A DNA stretch of 64,000 nucleotides from Phialocephala subalpina (lineage: Eukaryota > Ascomycota > Leotiomycetes > Helotiales > Mollisiaceae). The stretch covers positions 1,676,133-1,740,132 of the forward strand of contig FJOG01000003.1 of assembly GCA_900073065.1 (NCBI GenBank). The letters run 5' to 3'. The notes beneath the pieces are model-generated. The model had not been told where the DNA came from. It worked only from the letters and a program-made list of their open reading frames with translations, and ran no database searches. This document shows, piece by piece, positions 24,293-35,375 of this stretch (within the stretch, counting starts at the first letter, position 1; each line of letters begins with the position of its first letter). Made by a program: the position numbers and the translations under genes.

Positions 24293-25393
24293 TCATTCTC
24301 CATCGAGAAACCTCGATATTCTCTCATCCATCCACTTCACATCTGCGGGGTTGGCACCCCCACCTCCCATATGGCCCCAGATTGTTGGTATAGGGTCAAA
24401 CACTCCATTCTTCAAGTACTTCACTTCACTCTGTCCATCCTCCGGAGGAAAATATTGATCAGTCTTGCTCGGCATGACCAGCACCTTTGAAGTAACCTGT
24501 TCCAACGCTTTCTTATAATCCCCGTGACCACCAACTGATCCAATATCACCAGCTTGCCACATTCTCGCTAGAACAAGCAGGTCTTCGGGATCCCAACTTT
24601 CATGTGGTCCTTTGCCGGGTGGGGGTGTAGCCAATCTTGCAAGCTCGGAGCACCAAGGTTCCTCCAAAGCTCTTGTCGGAACCATTCGGCACTTGTCAAC
24701 CAAGCGGCATATGCTCTAGTGAAAGCCCGCAGACCGTGAACGGGCTTGACGCCATTCGCCTTGTACCTTCCTTGATCGTAGTCAGAGCTCGCGATGAGTG
24801 CGGAGGTTGGTCCTTCGAGGAAGGCGTAATTATGTCCGGATGTCTTTGCACTTCCGCAGATGACCACGGCATGCTTGAGGAAAGGGTCGGTGCCAGTGCC
24901 ATGCATAACAGCCCAGTGGTAGGCTTGTTGTCCACCCATGCTGAAGCCAATTACCGCGTCCAGACTCTTGACTCCGAGGTGTTGAGTGAGTAGGGCATAT
25001 TGGGAGTTTATGCAATCCTAGTTGCCAATGTGCTGTCAGTCTCACTTTCCATATCGTAGAATAGCGGAACAGGTCGGGGAGCAATTTTCAGTAAGTCGTG
25101 CTTACTGGGTACCGAAGAGAGTAATCCTTGGGGAAGTCATTGTCATTCGAAGGACTTGAACTTTCCCCATTCCCAAGCATAGCAACAACAATAACATTGT
25201 AATCCTTCAATACTCCAGCAGTGAAATTGAGGGTTGTGTTTATACGTCCGCTATAGCATGTTGGGATGAGGACTTTCTTGGAAGAAGTGGGGTTGAAGGA
25301 ACGATAGGCCACTTTGATCTCTTTCGTCGTTCCCCCTACAAACTTGAAATTGGGAATTGGAAAATATTCGATGCCAGTAGCATCGTAAGACAT
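24293..25393 (-). CDS. Homoserine O-acetyltransferase-like alpha/beta hydrolase, frameshifted
   Basis: A member of the MET2-like alpha/beta-hydrolase family; many fungal paralogues have unknown acyl-transfer or hydrolase roles. Exon 1 is 25393-25106 and exon 2 runs 25017-24293 after an 88-nt intron. The nucleophile elbow is GFSMGG, the acid lies in SKTDQYFPPED, and the histidine in WGHMGGGG, so the triad is complete. The frame breaks between SAEWFRQELWRNLGAPSLQDWL and ESWDPEDLLVLARMWQAGDIG, which are in different frames. The switch falls at the G-run GGGTGGGGG on the plus strand (24617-24625) and one missing base would explain it. No intron fits. Either a homopolymer error or a recent disabling mutation is possible; both flanks remain well conserved. 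Confidence 0.8.
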
Positions 25394-25676
25394 TTTGTAA
25401 TGCACAGTATTGCTTGCTCGGCTTTCTGAAGACAAAAAGTCGACGAAGTCAACACCTCTCCCTTCACCCACTCTCAACACTTCACTTCCAAGTCCTTATC
25501 GATAACCGGCTAATTATCGGGATTCGGGCAAGATTTCCCCGAGCATGGAGGGGAGGGGTTCAGGGGAAGGGGAAGCAGACAAGAAGTGAACAGTAGTTCA
25601 GTGAGTTTCAGCTCACAGTTGCAACCATCGCACAACTCAAATCTTCCTCCAGACTTTTATTACCTTACTCAAGGCT

Positions 25677-26835
25677 ATGGCCGACGCAACAGTCGAATAC
25701 CCCATCATCGACTCCCACATCCATCTCTTTCCCGAATCAGAACTTGAGCAACTGGCGTGGTGTTCACCGTCTAATCCTCTTCACAGACAACACTCACTCG
25801 ACGAGTACGAAATTGCGACTGGCTCTCCCCCCTCGTTCGAAGGCTTCATATTCCTTGAAACAGACCGAAAACATGATCTCAAGCTCGGAGCAGAAGATGG
25901 ACGTGGTTGGGAAATGCCGCTGATGGAGGTGGACTGGCTGAAGAGAATAGCACTTGGCACACCCAGAGACGGAGAAGGGCACAGCCAGAAACATGCGAAG
26001 TTATGCTTGGCTATAATTCCGTGGGCGCCTTTGCCTAGCGGTGCACATATTCTAGAGAGGTATGTGAAGGAGGTGGAGAAGCATGCGGAATTGTCATTTT
26101 CGAAGATAAAGGGATTCAGATATCTTGTGCAGGACAAGCCGAAAGGAGTCATGCTACAGAAGGGCTTCATTGAGGGCCTGAAATGGTTGGGTAAAGAGGG
26201 ATACGTGTTTGATTTGGGTGTGGATCAACATAGCGGTGGGAAATGGCAATTGGAAGAGGCGGTGGAGATGATCGAGAAAGCCCATGAAGGGGTGCCAGAA
26301 GGGGAGAAGGTTACCTTCATAATCAGTCAGTGTCCTCGCGAAGCTGAGAAATGAGCCGCTGTTGACAAGTCCTACAAATAGACCACCTCTGCAAACCAGA
26401 TCTCTCGGTATATAATCAGACGGATCCTAAGTTCGTGGCTTGGAGAACGGCCATGTTCAAGCTCAGCAAATGCAGCAAGACGTTCATGAAGCTCAGCGGC
26501 TGTTTCTCGGAGATGCCAGATGCTTTGAAAAAGGCTCCCATGGATGAGGTATTCCTGGCTCTACAACCATACCTAGTCGTTATATTGGCAACATTCGGCC
26601 CCTTCCGTATCATGTAGTAAGTACCGAGACCAAGATCTTTCTCTACGTGTGGGTCTAACGAGACATTAGTGGATCCGATTGGCCTGTCTGCACGATTGGT
26701 GTTGACGATGCTTGGAAGAAATGGAGAGCGGTTGTGCAGAGGTTTTGTGACCTTGCAAGTTTGAGTCAGGCTGACCAGATTATGATTTGGAGCGGAACTG
26801 CGATCAAGGCGTATGGGCTGGAGGAGTTGATGTGA
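25677..26835 (+). CDS. Amidohydrolase-2 family metal-dependent hydrolase (lactonase-like)
   Basis: A TIM-barrel hydrolase of the amidohydrolase_2 family, which includes fungal L-rhamnono- and fuconolactonases and dicarboxylate-lactone hydrolases. Exons 25677-26325, 26382-26616 and 26670-26835 give 349 aa. The metal-binding HxH is near the N-terminus (DSHIHLFP). Later landmarks are DQHSGGKWQ, NHLCKPD, FMKLSGCFSE and, spanning the last splice junction, YGSDWPVC with the conserved Asp. The exon 1/2 junction reads FII-NHLCKPD. The gene is followed 760 bp downstream, on the same strand, by a DapA-type aldolase, which would suit a sugar-acid pathway. The exact lactone is not predictable. Confidence 0.85.
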
Positions 26836-27594
26836 TCATATGTGGAGTTTTGTCAAAAGAGATACCAAAAATTGCTGATGTCGGATGCATTTTGCCTCGA
26901 AACTGTAACAGGCACACAATGGATCCAGGAAAGAATCAATTATCTGTTTCGAGGTCTATTACAAGTCCATGTTCGAATAGGGGAAGGACAAAGTGCTTTC
27001 TTTCTTTCTTTCTTTCAATACCCGCATGAGCTTCACAAATCAGACTTTGAAGTCGGTCTTAACTATGTTGGATTGGATGTTGAGGGCCGTATATTGCTCT
27101 TTCCTGAACATGTTGTTATGTATTGCCACACAATCAAAACGAATTTGGCTCTCGGATATGAGAACGTATCAAGTCCTGGTGAAAAGGCTGGCATGCAGAA
27201 ATCCTATTCTGCACCTCGAGATGCGGGGTGTGGAGCAGCTCAGGGATCATCTTACAGTCCGTGCCATCTTGAACCATGAAGCAAATTCGAAAGTTGCAAC
27301 ACAGCTCTCGCTCTTCCTCCAACCTTATCAAGAAACGCATTATCACCAGCGAGATTCGAGTCACGATGACAACTCAGATGTTGGCTTTCCTCTCGGAAAT
27401 CACCCCACCTCTGTCCACATCTTAGGGTCCGCAACTAGCCAATGCTCTTGTGGGGTTCTTCGCTGCCCATTCCACCGAAACGATGGCGACTTCGGGGCCC
27501 AGCGCGTTGGAAACCAACATCTGGAATGCTATATGCCCCTTGGACCCTTCATTAAATTTCCTTGCAGGATCTTACAGTCATCTTTCAGTACAGA
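26836..27594. other. Intergenic with (TTTC)n run
   Basis: This region separates the amidohydrolase and aldolase genes. A short CTTT/TTTC microsatellite lies at about 26996-27016. Open frames here (up to 232 codons overlapping the next gene) carry no motif and are judged spurious. Confidence 0.55.
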
Positions 27595-28626
27595 ATGGCA
27601 GCTCCTCCTCCAGCCGGTGTTTACGTCCCAGTACCAACCTTCTTCGTCTCGAAAAAGGCTTCAAACTACAATGCTACCGCAGCTCCGTTAGACTTGGAGA
27701 CGCAAGCTGCACACTCCCTTCATCTTGCGAAATCGGGGATTACAGGCCTGGTTGTACTTGGTAGCACAGGCGAGGCAGTACATCTGTCAAACAAGGAACG
27801 ATTCGAAGTACTGTCCGCAGTCCGGAAAGCATACGATGGTGCCGGGTTCAAGGACTATCCTCTTATTGCAGGAACAGCTTCTCAGAACATTGAGGAAGTC
27901 GTCGAGCAGCTGAAGAGTGCGAAAGAAGCAGGCTACCAATGGGGACTGTGTCTCGTACCCGGATACTTTGCCGGTGCAAGTACCCAAGATGGTATCATTC
28001 AGTGGTTTACGGCTGTTGCTAACCAGAGTCCGATTCCTGTTATGATGTAAGCAATCATTCTAATATCCTTTAGCATTATCCTGATAAGCAACAGCTATCA
28101 CTATCCCGGCGTCTCGAACAATGTTAAAGTTGTGCCATCTACATATGCTATCCTTTCGAAACACCCAAATATTGTTGGCTGCAAGCTATCTCACGGCGAT
28201 GTATCATACCATGCACAAATCGGAGCGAACCCAAAGATAGATCATACTCATTTCCGTACATTTACTGGCCTTGGACAGCAGCTTTTGCCAGTGATCTCGC
28301 TTGGCTGTGCAGGAACTATCGATGGAACAGCTGGATTCTTCCCTAAATCTGTCGTACATTTATATAAGCTTTCTGTCAAGAATCAACCGACCGAGGATGA
28401 AGTCAAGGAGAGGAGATTGCTGCAGTACAAGCTCAGTTCAGTTGAGGAGCTTGTGGTGAAGTTTGGGACGGTTGGCATCAAGGAAGCTGTGAGCAGGGTT
28501 CTCAGCATGGGCGACCGTGACGGAACGAGATTACCTCTATCCGGTGGGATTCCAGGTGGCGACAAAGAGTGGGAGAACTGGAAAGAGGCTGTTGGCGACT
28601 TGGACGCTGTGGAGAACAGCTTGTAG
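27595..28626 (+). CDS. DapA/dihydrodipicolinate synthase-family aldolase
   Basis: A class I, Schiff-base-forming pyruvate-dependent aldolase. Exons 27595-28046 and 28095-28626, with a 48-nt intron, give 327 aa. Landmarks are VLGSTGEAVHLSNKER (the GxTGE substrate loop), IAGTASQNIEE, YHYPGVSNN with the conserved Tyr, and the Schiff-base Lys in IVGCKLSHGD. Fungal members include 2-keto-3-deoxy-sugar-acid aldolases (for example in D-galacturonate breakdown) and 4-hydroxy-2-oxoglutarate aldolases; true lysine biosynthesis is not expected because fungi use the aminoadipate route. Its tandem position after a lactonase-like gene favours sugar-acid catabolism, but that is inference. Confidence 0.9.
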
Positions 28627-29700
28627 ACGGTTCCAGTGTTCGATACCAGGTTCGACATCCAGCTTGGATAGTACCCTGCAGGAATTAGAAATCTCGAACA
28701 CCCAGGAGACCTACCTCTTGAAGATGTCGTGAGATCTGGAGGTGTCTGATACAAGTCGTTTGGAGTACAGGCTGCGAGGTGCTGCCGCCAGGTTCTGCAC
28801 TTTCTGTTCTCGTTTCAAGCCATATCTGCTGCCACATTTTGCTCGTTCGTATGCACGCAATGATCAGAAAACTTGCGTCTCACCCAAAATGTCCTTGTCA
28901 GTTAGAGATTTGTCTGTGCCGTCGCATTATGTCGGCTTTGTTCTTGCTGCGATGTTACACACAAGGCCGAGAGAGATGACCGGTCATTGCGAGCACCGCG
29001 AGGCAGGCAAGCACTTTCCTCACAAAACTGCCAATCACTGGTCTTACATCGAGCTCATGTGGAATAGGACAAAGCTTCCCCGAACCAATGAGATCTGAAG
29101 ATGCTCCGATGCGTTCTGCTCTATTGGCTCACCAGTACGATGACAAGGGCGAGGCTGACAATCAGCCCTCCCAATGTGGTGGTTGTTCTCGGCTTTGAGG
29201 TCAGACTTCGTCTCCAGCTCTCGTTGATCCATGAACTATTTACACCATAAGAATATTTCCGTGGGCAATTGACTGGAATTCTGTGGCCCCGTGTCGTGCA
29301 GATTTTCCCTTGAATCCTTCGCGTGGCAAGGAGTGCCTCAGACGTCGGTCTCTTGTTGCTGAAATCCTCACCGGTCAACCTGGTACCGCTTGGGCACAGA
29401 TGGAGTCTGCAATGGACGAGATCTTGGTAAATCAGACCATCAAGTTCAGATACTGGTATTCATACGGAACCTTCCTGCTCGTGGCTTGTGGTTCTCCATA
29501 GATGGACGTCACAGAGCTTGCCTGCCTCTTGCAGCAAACCTGCGGTCCATGGTTAAAGTCTTCACAGCTCTTACCGCCCTTCTATACAGATGGTGTAGCA
29601 CCGCTGAGAATTTACGAGTCCATCCATGATATCAGCTTATAGTGTGTGGTTGTTTCTGAAATTTCAGCGTCAGGGGTTGATTACCAGGTGATCACACTTC

Positions 29701-29724
29701 CGAGCAAGACTCTCTGCTTGCTCG
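29701..29724. promoter_or_regulatory. Perfect inverted repeat upstream of the cupin gene
   Basis: CGAGCAAG and CTTGCTCG are perfect 8-bp arms around an 8-nt spacer. They end 2 bp before a TATATAT box and about 107 bp before the cupin start codon. Symmetry and position suggest a dimeric activator or repressor site; the factor is unknown. Confidence 0.5.
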
Positions 29725-29726
29725 AG

Positions 29727-29733
29727 TATATAT
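29727..29733 (+). promoter_or_regulatory. TATA-like box of the cupin gene
   Basis: TATATAT lies 99 bp before the ATG at 29832, directly after the inverted repeat. Confidence 0.5.
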
Positions 29734-29831
29734 GAGAGCAGGAAGCCCACATTGTCTAGATAAATCTAAAACATCATTTCCATTCTAACAAGTAAATCAA
29801 GTCTAGAAGCATCTTTCTGCTTTCGTTCAAT

Positions 29832-30653
29832 ATGCTCACACTCAAAATTGTCGCTCTTATGGCTTTGGGCACCATCTCGGTCGCAGCACCAACACAAGAG
29901 CCAATTATCATCCAAGACTCTCCAGAATTCCCTATTCCGCAACCTCTACCTTTCAATGCCACCATCCCGGGCGTTGACTACGATTTAATCGCCAAGCTTC
30001 ATGCTGCCCCTGATCAAATCAGTCGCATCGCTCTCCTCGAGGACAAGGACTTTGCGTTCGACTTTATCTCGCCTCCAAATCAGAATGGTGTTCAGACTGG
30101 AGAAGGAGGGACATTATCCATCGCGATTTCCAGAGTCATGCCTGCCCTAGTAGGCAATGGTATGGCAGCCGGTATTGGATTCACCAAGCCATGGTAAGCA
30201 CCTTCCATCACAGCGGGCCAAGAAGGGCAAGAACTAACCTATCCAAGCGGCTTCAATACACCTCACACTCATCCACGAGCCACCGAAATCGCCATCCTGG
30301 TCAAAGGTAACATGATCTCGGAGTTCGTCCAAGAGACCGGTGCTCGTAAGATCCGCAACGAGCATAAGACTTTCAGTATGGTGCTCTTCCCCCAAGGTGC
30401 TCTACATTTGGAGTTCAATCCAGATTGCGACGAGATGATATTCATCGCTGCGTTCAACTCTGAAGATCCGGGTGTCAATACTCCCGCCGAGAGTTTGTTC
30501 ATGTTGGATGATGACTTCAGTGCTCTGGCTACTGGCTTAGAGTTCTTGCCCGGTGCGGACATTGACAAATTCCGTCATTTGGTGCCGGCAACTATTGCCC
30601 AGGGTGTTGAGAGCTGCCTGAAACGATGCGGGATTAAGAAGAACGAGCTGTGA
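29832..30653 (+). CDS. Secreted germin/spherulin-like cupin protein
   Basis: A single-domain cupin predicted to be exported. Exons 29832-30193 and 30248-30653 give 255 aa. Residues 1-19 form a clear signal peptide (MLTLKIVALMALGTISVAA) with likely cleavage after Ala. The metal-binding first cupin motif is HTHPRATEIAILVKG (two His and a Glu), and the second-motif His is in GALHLEFN. Between them lies the typical beta-barrel spacing. Closest in style are fungal spherulin-1/germin-like proteins; enzymatic activity (oxalate oxidase, superoxide dismutase or none) cannot be decided. A single Asn-glycosylation sequon, NAT, occurs near the mature N-terminus. Confidence 0.9.
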
Positions 30654-30951
30654 ATGTATGTCTCGGCACTTGTAATCAGGCCTCGTGGTTGTTCTTTACA
30701 CTCTTTTAGTGGGCTTTTTTGTTTATCTATAGGATGAGAGTGAGCTTCAGGGCTGGCAATTATTGGAAAATGATATGCCTACACAAATTATAGTATTTCC
30801 TCTGCTTGGCTTACATTAATGCTACATAGAGTTACAAAAGCTCTGGGTTTGACGACCTGGGGTTTGTTCCCGTGCCCTGACCGTACTAGGAAACGTCCAC
30901 AAGACAGCAAGCAATGCCCCTAGGAAGGGATTCTGACGATCCACGAAAGCT

Positions 30952-33285
30952 TTATATTGTGAATTGCCTGGGTCTGCTAAGTGCTCCATCAGCGTTCATC
31001 TCCATGCTGCCCTCCGGCCCCACGATCTCATCCACCCACTTGCTCGCTCTGGGAAGTGACACACCAGCTAATCTTAGTATGTTGCTCTGCAGAGTGGCGT
31101 CGGTGAAGACTTTAGCAGCAAGAGTAGTAGATGGGTCTGCAAGCAATATTGAAGTGATAGTTGATTGGGTAAGCTGTATATCCTCTGGGATGGCTGTTTG
31201 TTTAAGGTATCTGACAAGCAAATGCGATTTAGATGCTTCTGATGAATGGACCAACGTCCTTTCTGAGTTGGGAAGCTCTTTCTCCATAGAGCTCGCAGAG
31301 TCGATGATTTGAAGTCGTATAGAGGATAATAGACTTAGATATCGAATACATATGGAGGAATAATCGAAGTGAAGATGGAGATCCTCGTCCGACATAGCAG
31401 TCCCGAGAATTGTTAGTAGTTGCAGACTCGTCAACTTCTTGGTCTTAGCCCTTAGGTCAGCGGACGTAGCAAGGTCTGTGAATTCCGGATGCTTTGTGGC
31501 AGTTTCTTCGATGACAATGCCGAGCTTGACGGGACTGAGATCCGAGTATTTTCTCGCGTAGCATAGCGAGCTCTGAAGATATCATGAATTGGCTTGGTTT
31601 TTCTCAATCTTCGATTTCCTGCGTCTCCCGTTGACCCACGGGCCTGGGTCGCTCTTATTCCCTTTGCAAAATTCTAGACGTTAGCTCCGAGTACCAGTTG
31701 AAGCCTCTTGAAAGGTCCTCGGGTCGAGTCGGTAAGCTTCCTACAAAGAGTCTCTGAGGGGTGTGGGTGGAGATTAGATAGTCCATGTCATTCCAAGAGT
31801 GCTCCAAGTAACCCAATTGTTTAGCCGCGTTGTACAATGGGTAGTGGTCAGGATAGACTCGTAAGCATTTGCAAGAGATATTCCGAATTCTTGAAGGGAG
31901 GAATTGAGCCAATACACGATCGATCCGCAAAAGAGAGGATGGTTTCTAAGAAGAAAGAAGGGAGCCGGTTCCCACCAGATTTGGTAGGGTCTTGCTTGGC
32001 ATACTTCTTTATCCCCACATACCGTCAGCATTTGAATGGAATAGCTTCGTTGGAAGCGTAGAGGCTCTGAAGGGTTTGCCTGCTTTGATGATGCCAAGGG
32101 TAGGACGGTCTTCGGTAGCTCTGAAGTTCAGTTCCCTTCGAGTAGAGCCAATGCACGACACGCCTGGGGACATCAAACAAGGGACTCGATAATTTGCTTG
32201 CCTTTGATGATCGGATCATGCTTGAGCCATGTCGACACCTTTCCTGCAGATATGTGCATACATCCACCATATCCATCGATCTTGTTCCGGAGCGTTGTTC
32301 CAGTGAGACATAGCTTCAGATTGCTCTTGAAGGTTTCGTTGGATGATCTCTATGGCGGTATTCGTTACCAGAGGTGCAGTACATAGATCGGCTCGATCTC
32401 GACCATAGTCTTCCCACACAAAGCGTACGCACTGTCTGACGGACCACAGGTGGTGGAGGAAGAACAGAGGGGAAAGGAGCATGTCATTGTGCGTAGAATC
32501 GATGTCGTACTTCGCGGGGGTTTCAGCTTGCTTTCTGGATGCAGAAGGTGAAGGTGAGATAGGAGGCCCCGCCGGCAGTGGTTCTNNNNNNNNNNNNNNN
32601 NNNNNNNNNNNNNNNNNNNNNNNNNNNNNNNNNNNNNNNNNNNNNNNNNNNNNNNNNNNNNNNNNNNNNNNNNNNNNNNNNNNNNNNNNNNNNNNNNNNN
32701 NNNNNNNNNNNNNNNNNNNNNNNNNNNNNNNNNNNNNNNNNNNNNNNNNNNNNNNNNNNNNNNNNNNNNNNNNNNNNNNNNNNNNNNNNNNNNNNNNNNN
32801 NNNNNNNNNNNNNNNNNNNNNNNNNNNNNNNNNNNNNNNNNNNNNNNNNNNNNNNNNNNNNNNNNNNNNNNNNNNNNNNNNNNNNNNNNNNNNNNNNNNN
32901 NNNNNNNNNNNNNNNNNNNNNNNNNNNNNNNNNNNNNNNNNNNNNNNNNNNNNNNNNNNNNNNNNNNNNNNNNNNNNNNNNNNNNNNNNNNNNNNNNNNN
33001 NNNNNNNNNNNNNNNNNNNNNNNNNNNNNNNNNNNNNNNNNNNNNNNNNNNNNNNNNNNNNNNNNNNNNNNNNNNNNNNNNNNNNNNNNNNNNNNNNNNN
33101 NNNNNNNNNNNNNNNNNNNNNNNNNNNNNNNNNNNNNNNNNNNNNNNNNNNNNNNNNNNNNNNNNNNNNNNNNNNNNNNNNNNNNNNNNNNNNNNNNNNN
33201 NNNNNNNNNNNNNNNNNNTAACACATCTCGCGGCCGCTGCTCTAGCGAGGAAATTCCCAACCCATTTATGCATCATCACCGCTTC
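30952..33285 (-). pseudogene. Decayed DUF6604-like gene, interrupted by an assembly gap
   Basis: Minus-strand fragments match the order of large fungal proteins that I know as carrying an N-terminal DUF6604 domain. From 5' to 3' these are a short start region at about 33285-33219 (HKWVGNFLARAAAARC), then the N gap. Next are LHHLWSVRQCVRFVWEDYGRDR / TAPLVTNTAIEIIQR (32216-32583), NHPLFCGSIVYWLNSSLQEFGI (near 31970-31900), LGYLEHSWNDMDYLI (near 31790) and KKLTSLQLLTIL with HLHFDYSSICIRYLSLL (31440-31330). The fragments lie in different frames, and no splice signals reconcile the changes near 32230, 31820 and 31580. In the frame giving LQLVLGANV, an in-frame TAG at 31674-31676 interrupts the run into NFAKG. 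It is probably a pseudogene; the family name is from memory. Confidence 0.6.
32586..33218. other. Assembly gap (633 N)
   Basis: Unresolved bases. The gap removes part of the DUF6604-like gene. Frames reported across the gap are meaningless. Confidence 0.99.
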
Positions 33286-33829
33286 CGTTGATCGCTGATG
33301 GTGGCTAGCTAGGACCGTACTGAGGATGAGGAGGATGAGGGCGGGGAGAGGGTTGAGTGAGTAGCCTGGCGTCGGATGGGAATAGACGTTGATGTCTCTA
33401 ACTGCAAGTCACAGGCATGCGCATTTCTCCAGTGTAGAGACCTCTTTTTCTACTTTTCAATCTTTCAAGGCTCAAATTCAACGAACAAGTCCCTTCGATC
33501 GGAATCTTGAAGCTTCTCTTTCTACTTTACTCGAATACTTCTGCCATTTGTCGTACATCATCTTGAACCGACTTATCGATGCTGAAAAGCTCGACCGATT
33601 CGGGCATAGCAGGCTTACGTTGATACGATTTGGGAGAGTGACCGAGGCCATCCAACGATGCTGACGTGAGGCGGCTGGGGCAGCGACATCGATTTTGATA
33701 TAAGGTTGAACAGCAGTTCCAACCGATGGTAGGAAATACAACGTCGCTTTCTGTCCAGAGATATCGGTTACCTTGCCGATTGTTGAGTTTTGCGAGAGAA
33801 AACTCATTTCGTTCGGTACTCTGTTCACG
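33286..33829. other. Intergenic, divergent promoter region
   Basis: This stretch separates the decayed DUF6604-like gene and the GT1 gene. No supported coding sequence was seen. Confidence 0.45.
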
Positions 33830-35375
33830 ATGACTTCGCCGAAAGTAAAACTGCTGATATGTATCACTCCTGTATATGGCCATGTCATGCCAATAAGAGC
33901 TGTTGCTACAGCACTGATTGGCAGAGGCTACGATGTAACGGTCTTGACAGGCTCTGATTACAAGGAGAAAATTGAAGATATCGGTGCCACCTTCGTCCCT
34001 CTCGAGGGAAAGGCAGACCTTACTGAGGCAATAATGGCTAAATTGATCAAAAACTTTGTTGCAGTCATACCTCCTCCTACGGGCGACGCTTTGATGTTGA
34101 AGACATTCATTGGCTGGATACCATCTCAACACGAGTCCGTTCAGAAAGCCTTGAAGTCGTTGAAAGAGGCAGACCCGGAGGCTCGGATCTTGGTCCTTTT
34201 CGAGAGTGCTTTCAGAGGGACTTTACCAACTCTGCTAGGGGCAGGGGACATACGGCCTATTGGGCAGATAGGTCTGGGAGTCGGTATGTCAAGGTCGCTG
34301 ATAAATCCCCCTTAGATTTCGGGCAGATACTTGGAGTTCTTGATTCTAACTAAATATAGTGCCAATCATGGGGCTCACCAGCATTGATACCGCACCCTGG
34401 AAAGGAGGCTCCAGATCAGATCAGTCGGAGGAGGGTAGACGAGAGAACATCATCCTCAACGAGAAAGACAAAGAAAGATTCGTGAAATCGCAAGCAAGAT
34501 GGGAAGAGATCCTCAAGGAGACAGGATCCAAAGATCCTGAACTGTATTGGCGCGATGTTCCATGGCATAAGGCAAATCGTTTCATCCAGATGTGCGCTCC
34601 CTCCATCGAATGTACGTATCTTTGAGGAACGCCGTTCTTTGGGTCATAGGGATCTGTCCAACTAACTTGAACAGATCCCAGATCAGACGCCCCGGCTGGT
34701 CTTCGTTATTCTGGAGGTTTAGGACCCGGTCTAAGAGATCCGATGAAATCATTTCCGTCTTGGTGGGACGATATCGCGCTCAATCCTCAGAAAAAACGGA
34801 TCATTGCAGTCTCCCAAGGAACCATATCGACGGATGTTAAGGAGCTCATCATTCCTACAATGATGAGCATGAAGGATCGAGGTGATGTGCTCGTCGTTGC
34901 GGCACTCGGGAAGAGAGGTGCCAAACTTGCCGAAGATTTTGTCGTTCCCGACAACACTCGATATGCAGACTTCATCCCATATGATGAGATGCTTCAATAT
35001 GCGGATGTTTTCGTAACCAATGGCGGATACGGCTCTGTCCAGCATGCTCTTGGAAATGGCGTACCTTTGATTGTTGGAGGCATCGGCGCTGATAAAGTTG
35101 ACAATGCTATGCGGTGAGATAAACCCTTGCCTGGAGTCTTATTGGCATGGAAGGCCACTGACTTCTTTGATTGTAGCGTTGCATGGTCCGGAGCTGGTAT
35201 CAATCTGGAGACACATCGGCCAACCGTAGAAGCTCTCCAGGAGGCAGTGATGGCAACGTTGGATGACCCGAAATACAAGAAACGAGCCAAGGAGATTCAA
35301 GATGAGATGAGGTCTTACGATCCAATTGGTGTGATCGAGCAAAGCATAGAAGAAGTTGTCCGGGCATCAACTTAG
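33830..35375 (+). CDS. GT1/MGT-type UDP-glycosyltransferase
   Basis: A soluble glycosyltransferase of GT-B fold, probably moving a sugar from a UDP-sugar to a small molecule. Exons 33830-34283, 34360-34611, 34675-35113 and 35177-35375 give 447 aa. The N-terminal acceptor domain begins KLLICITPVYGHVMPIRAVATAL, with the His of the GH motif. The C-terminal donor domain contains VTNGGYGSVQHALGNGVPLIVGG, the fungal/bacterial version of the signature loop. A Gly-Ile-Asn-Leu segment (WSGAGINLETHRPT) after the last splice site is typical of fungal MGT-like proteins. Asn occupies the usual signature His position (TNGG for THGG), so donor binding may be altered. Acceptor is unknown. The gene sits next to an acyltransferase and a methyltransferase. 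Confidence 0.88.

Larger units (their letters stand above)
28627..29831. other. Intergenic, upstream of the cupin gene
   Basis: 1.2 kb with only short frames. It holds the aldolase 3' flank and the cupin promoter elements listed separately. Confidence 0.5.

Noticed and set aside
26993..27691. 232-codon plus-strand frame before the aldolase
   Set aside because: No motif, begins at the TTTC microsatellite and overlaps the aldolase start in another frame.
27595..28626. DapA-type gene as a lysine biosynthesis enzyme
   Set aside because: Fungi make lysine by the aminoadipate route; fungal DapA-fold proteins serve other aldolase reactions.
32216..33291. Several long frames on both strands spanning 32586-33218
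   Set aside because: They exist only because N codons were translated as X through the gap.
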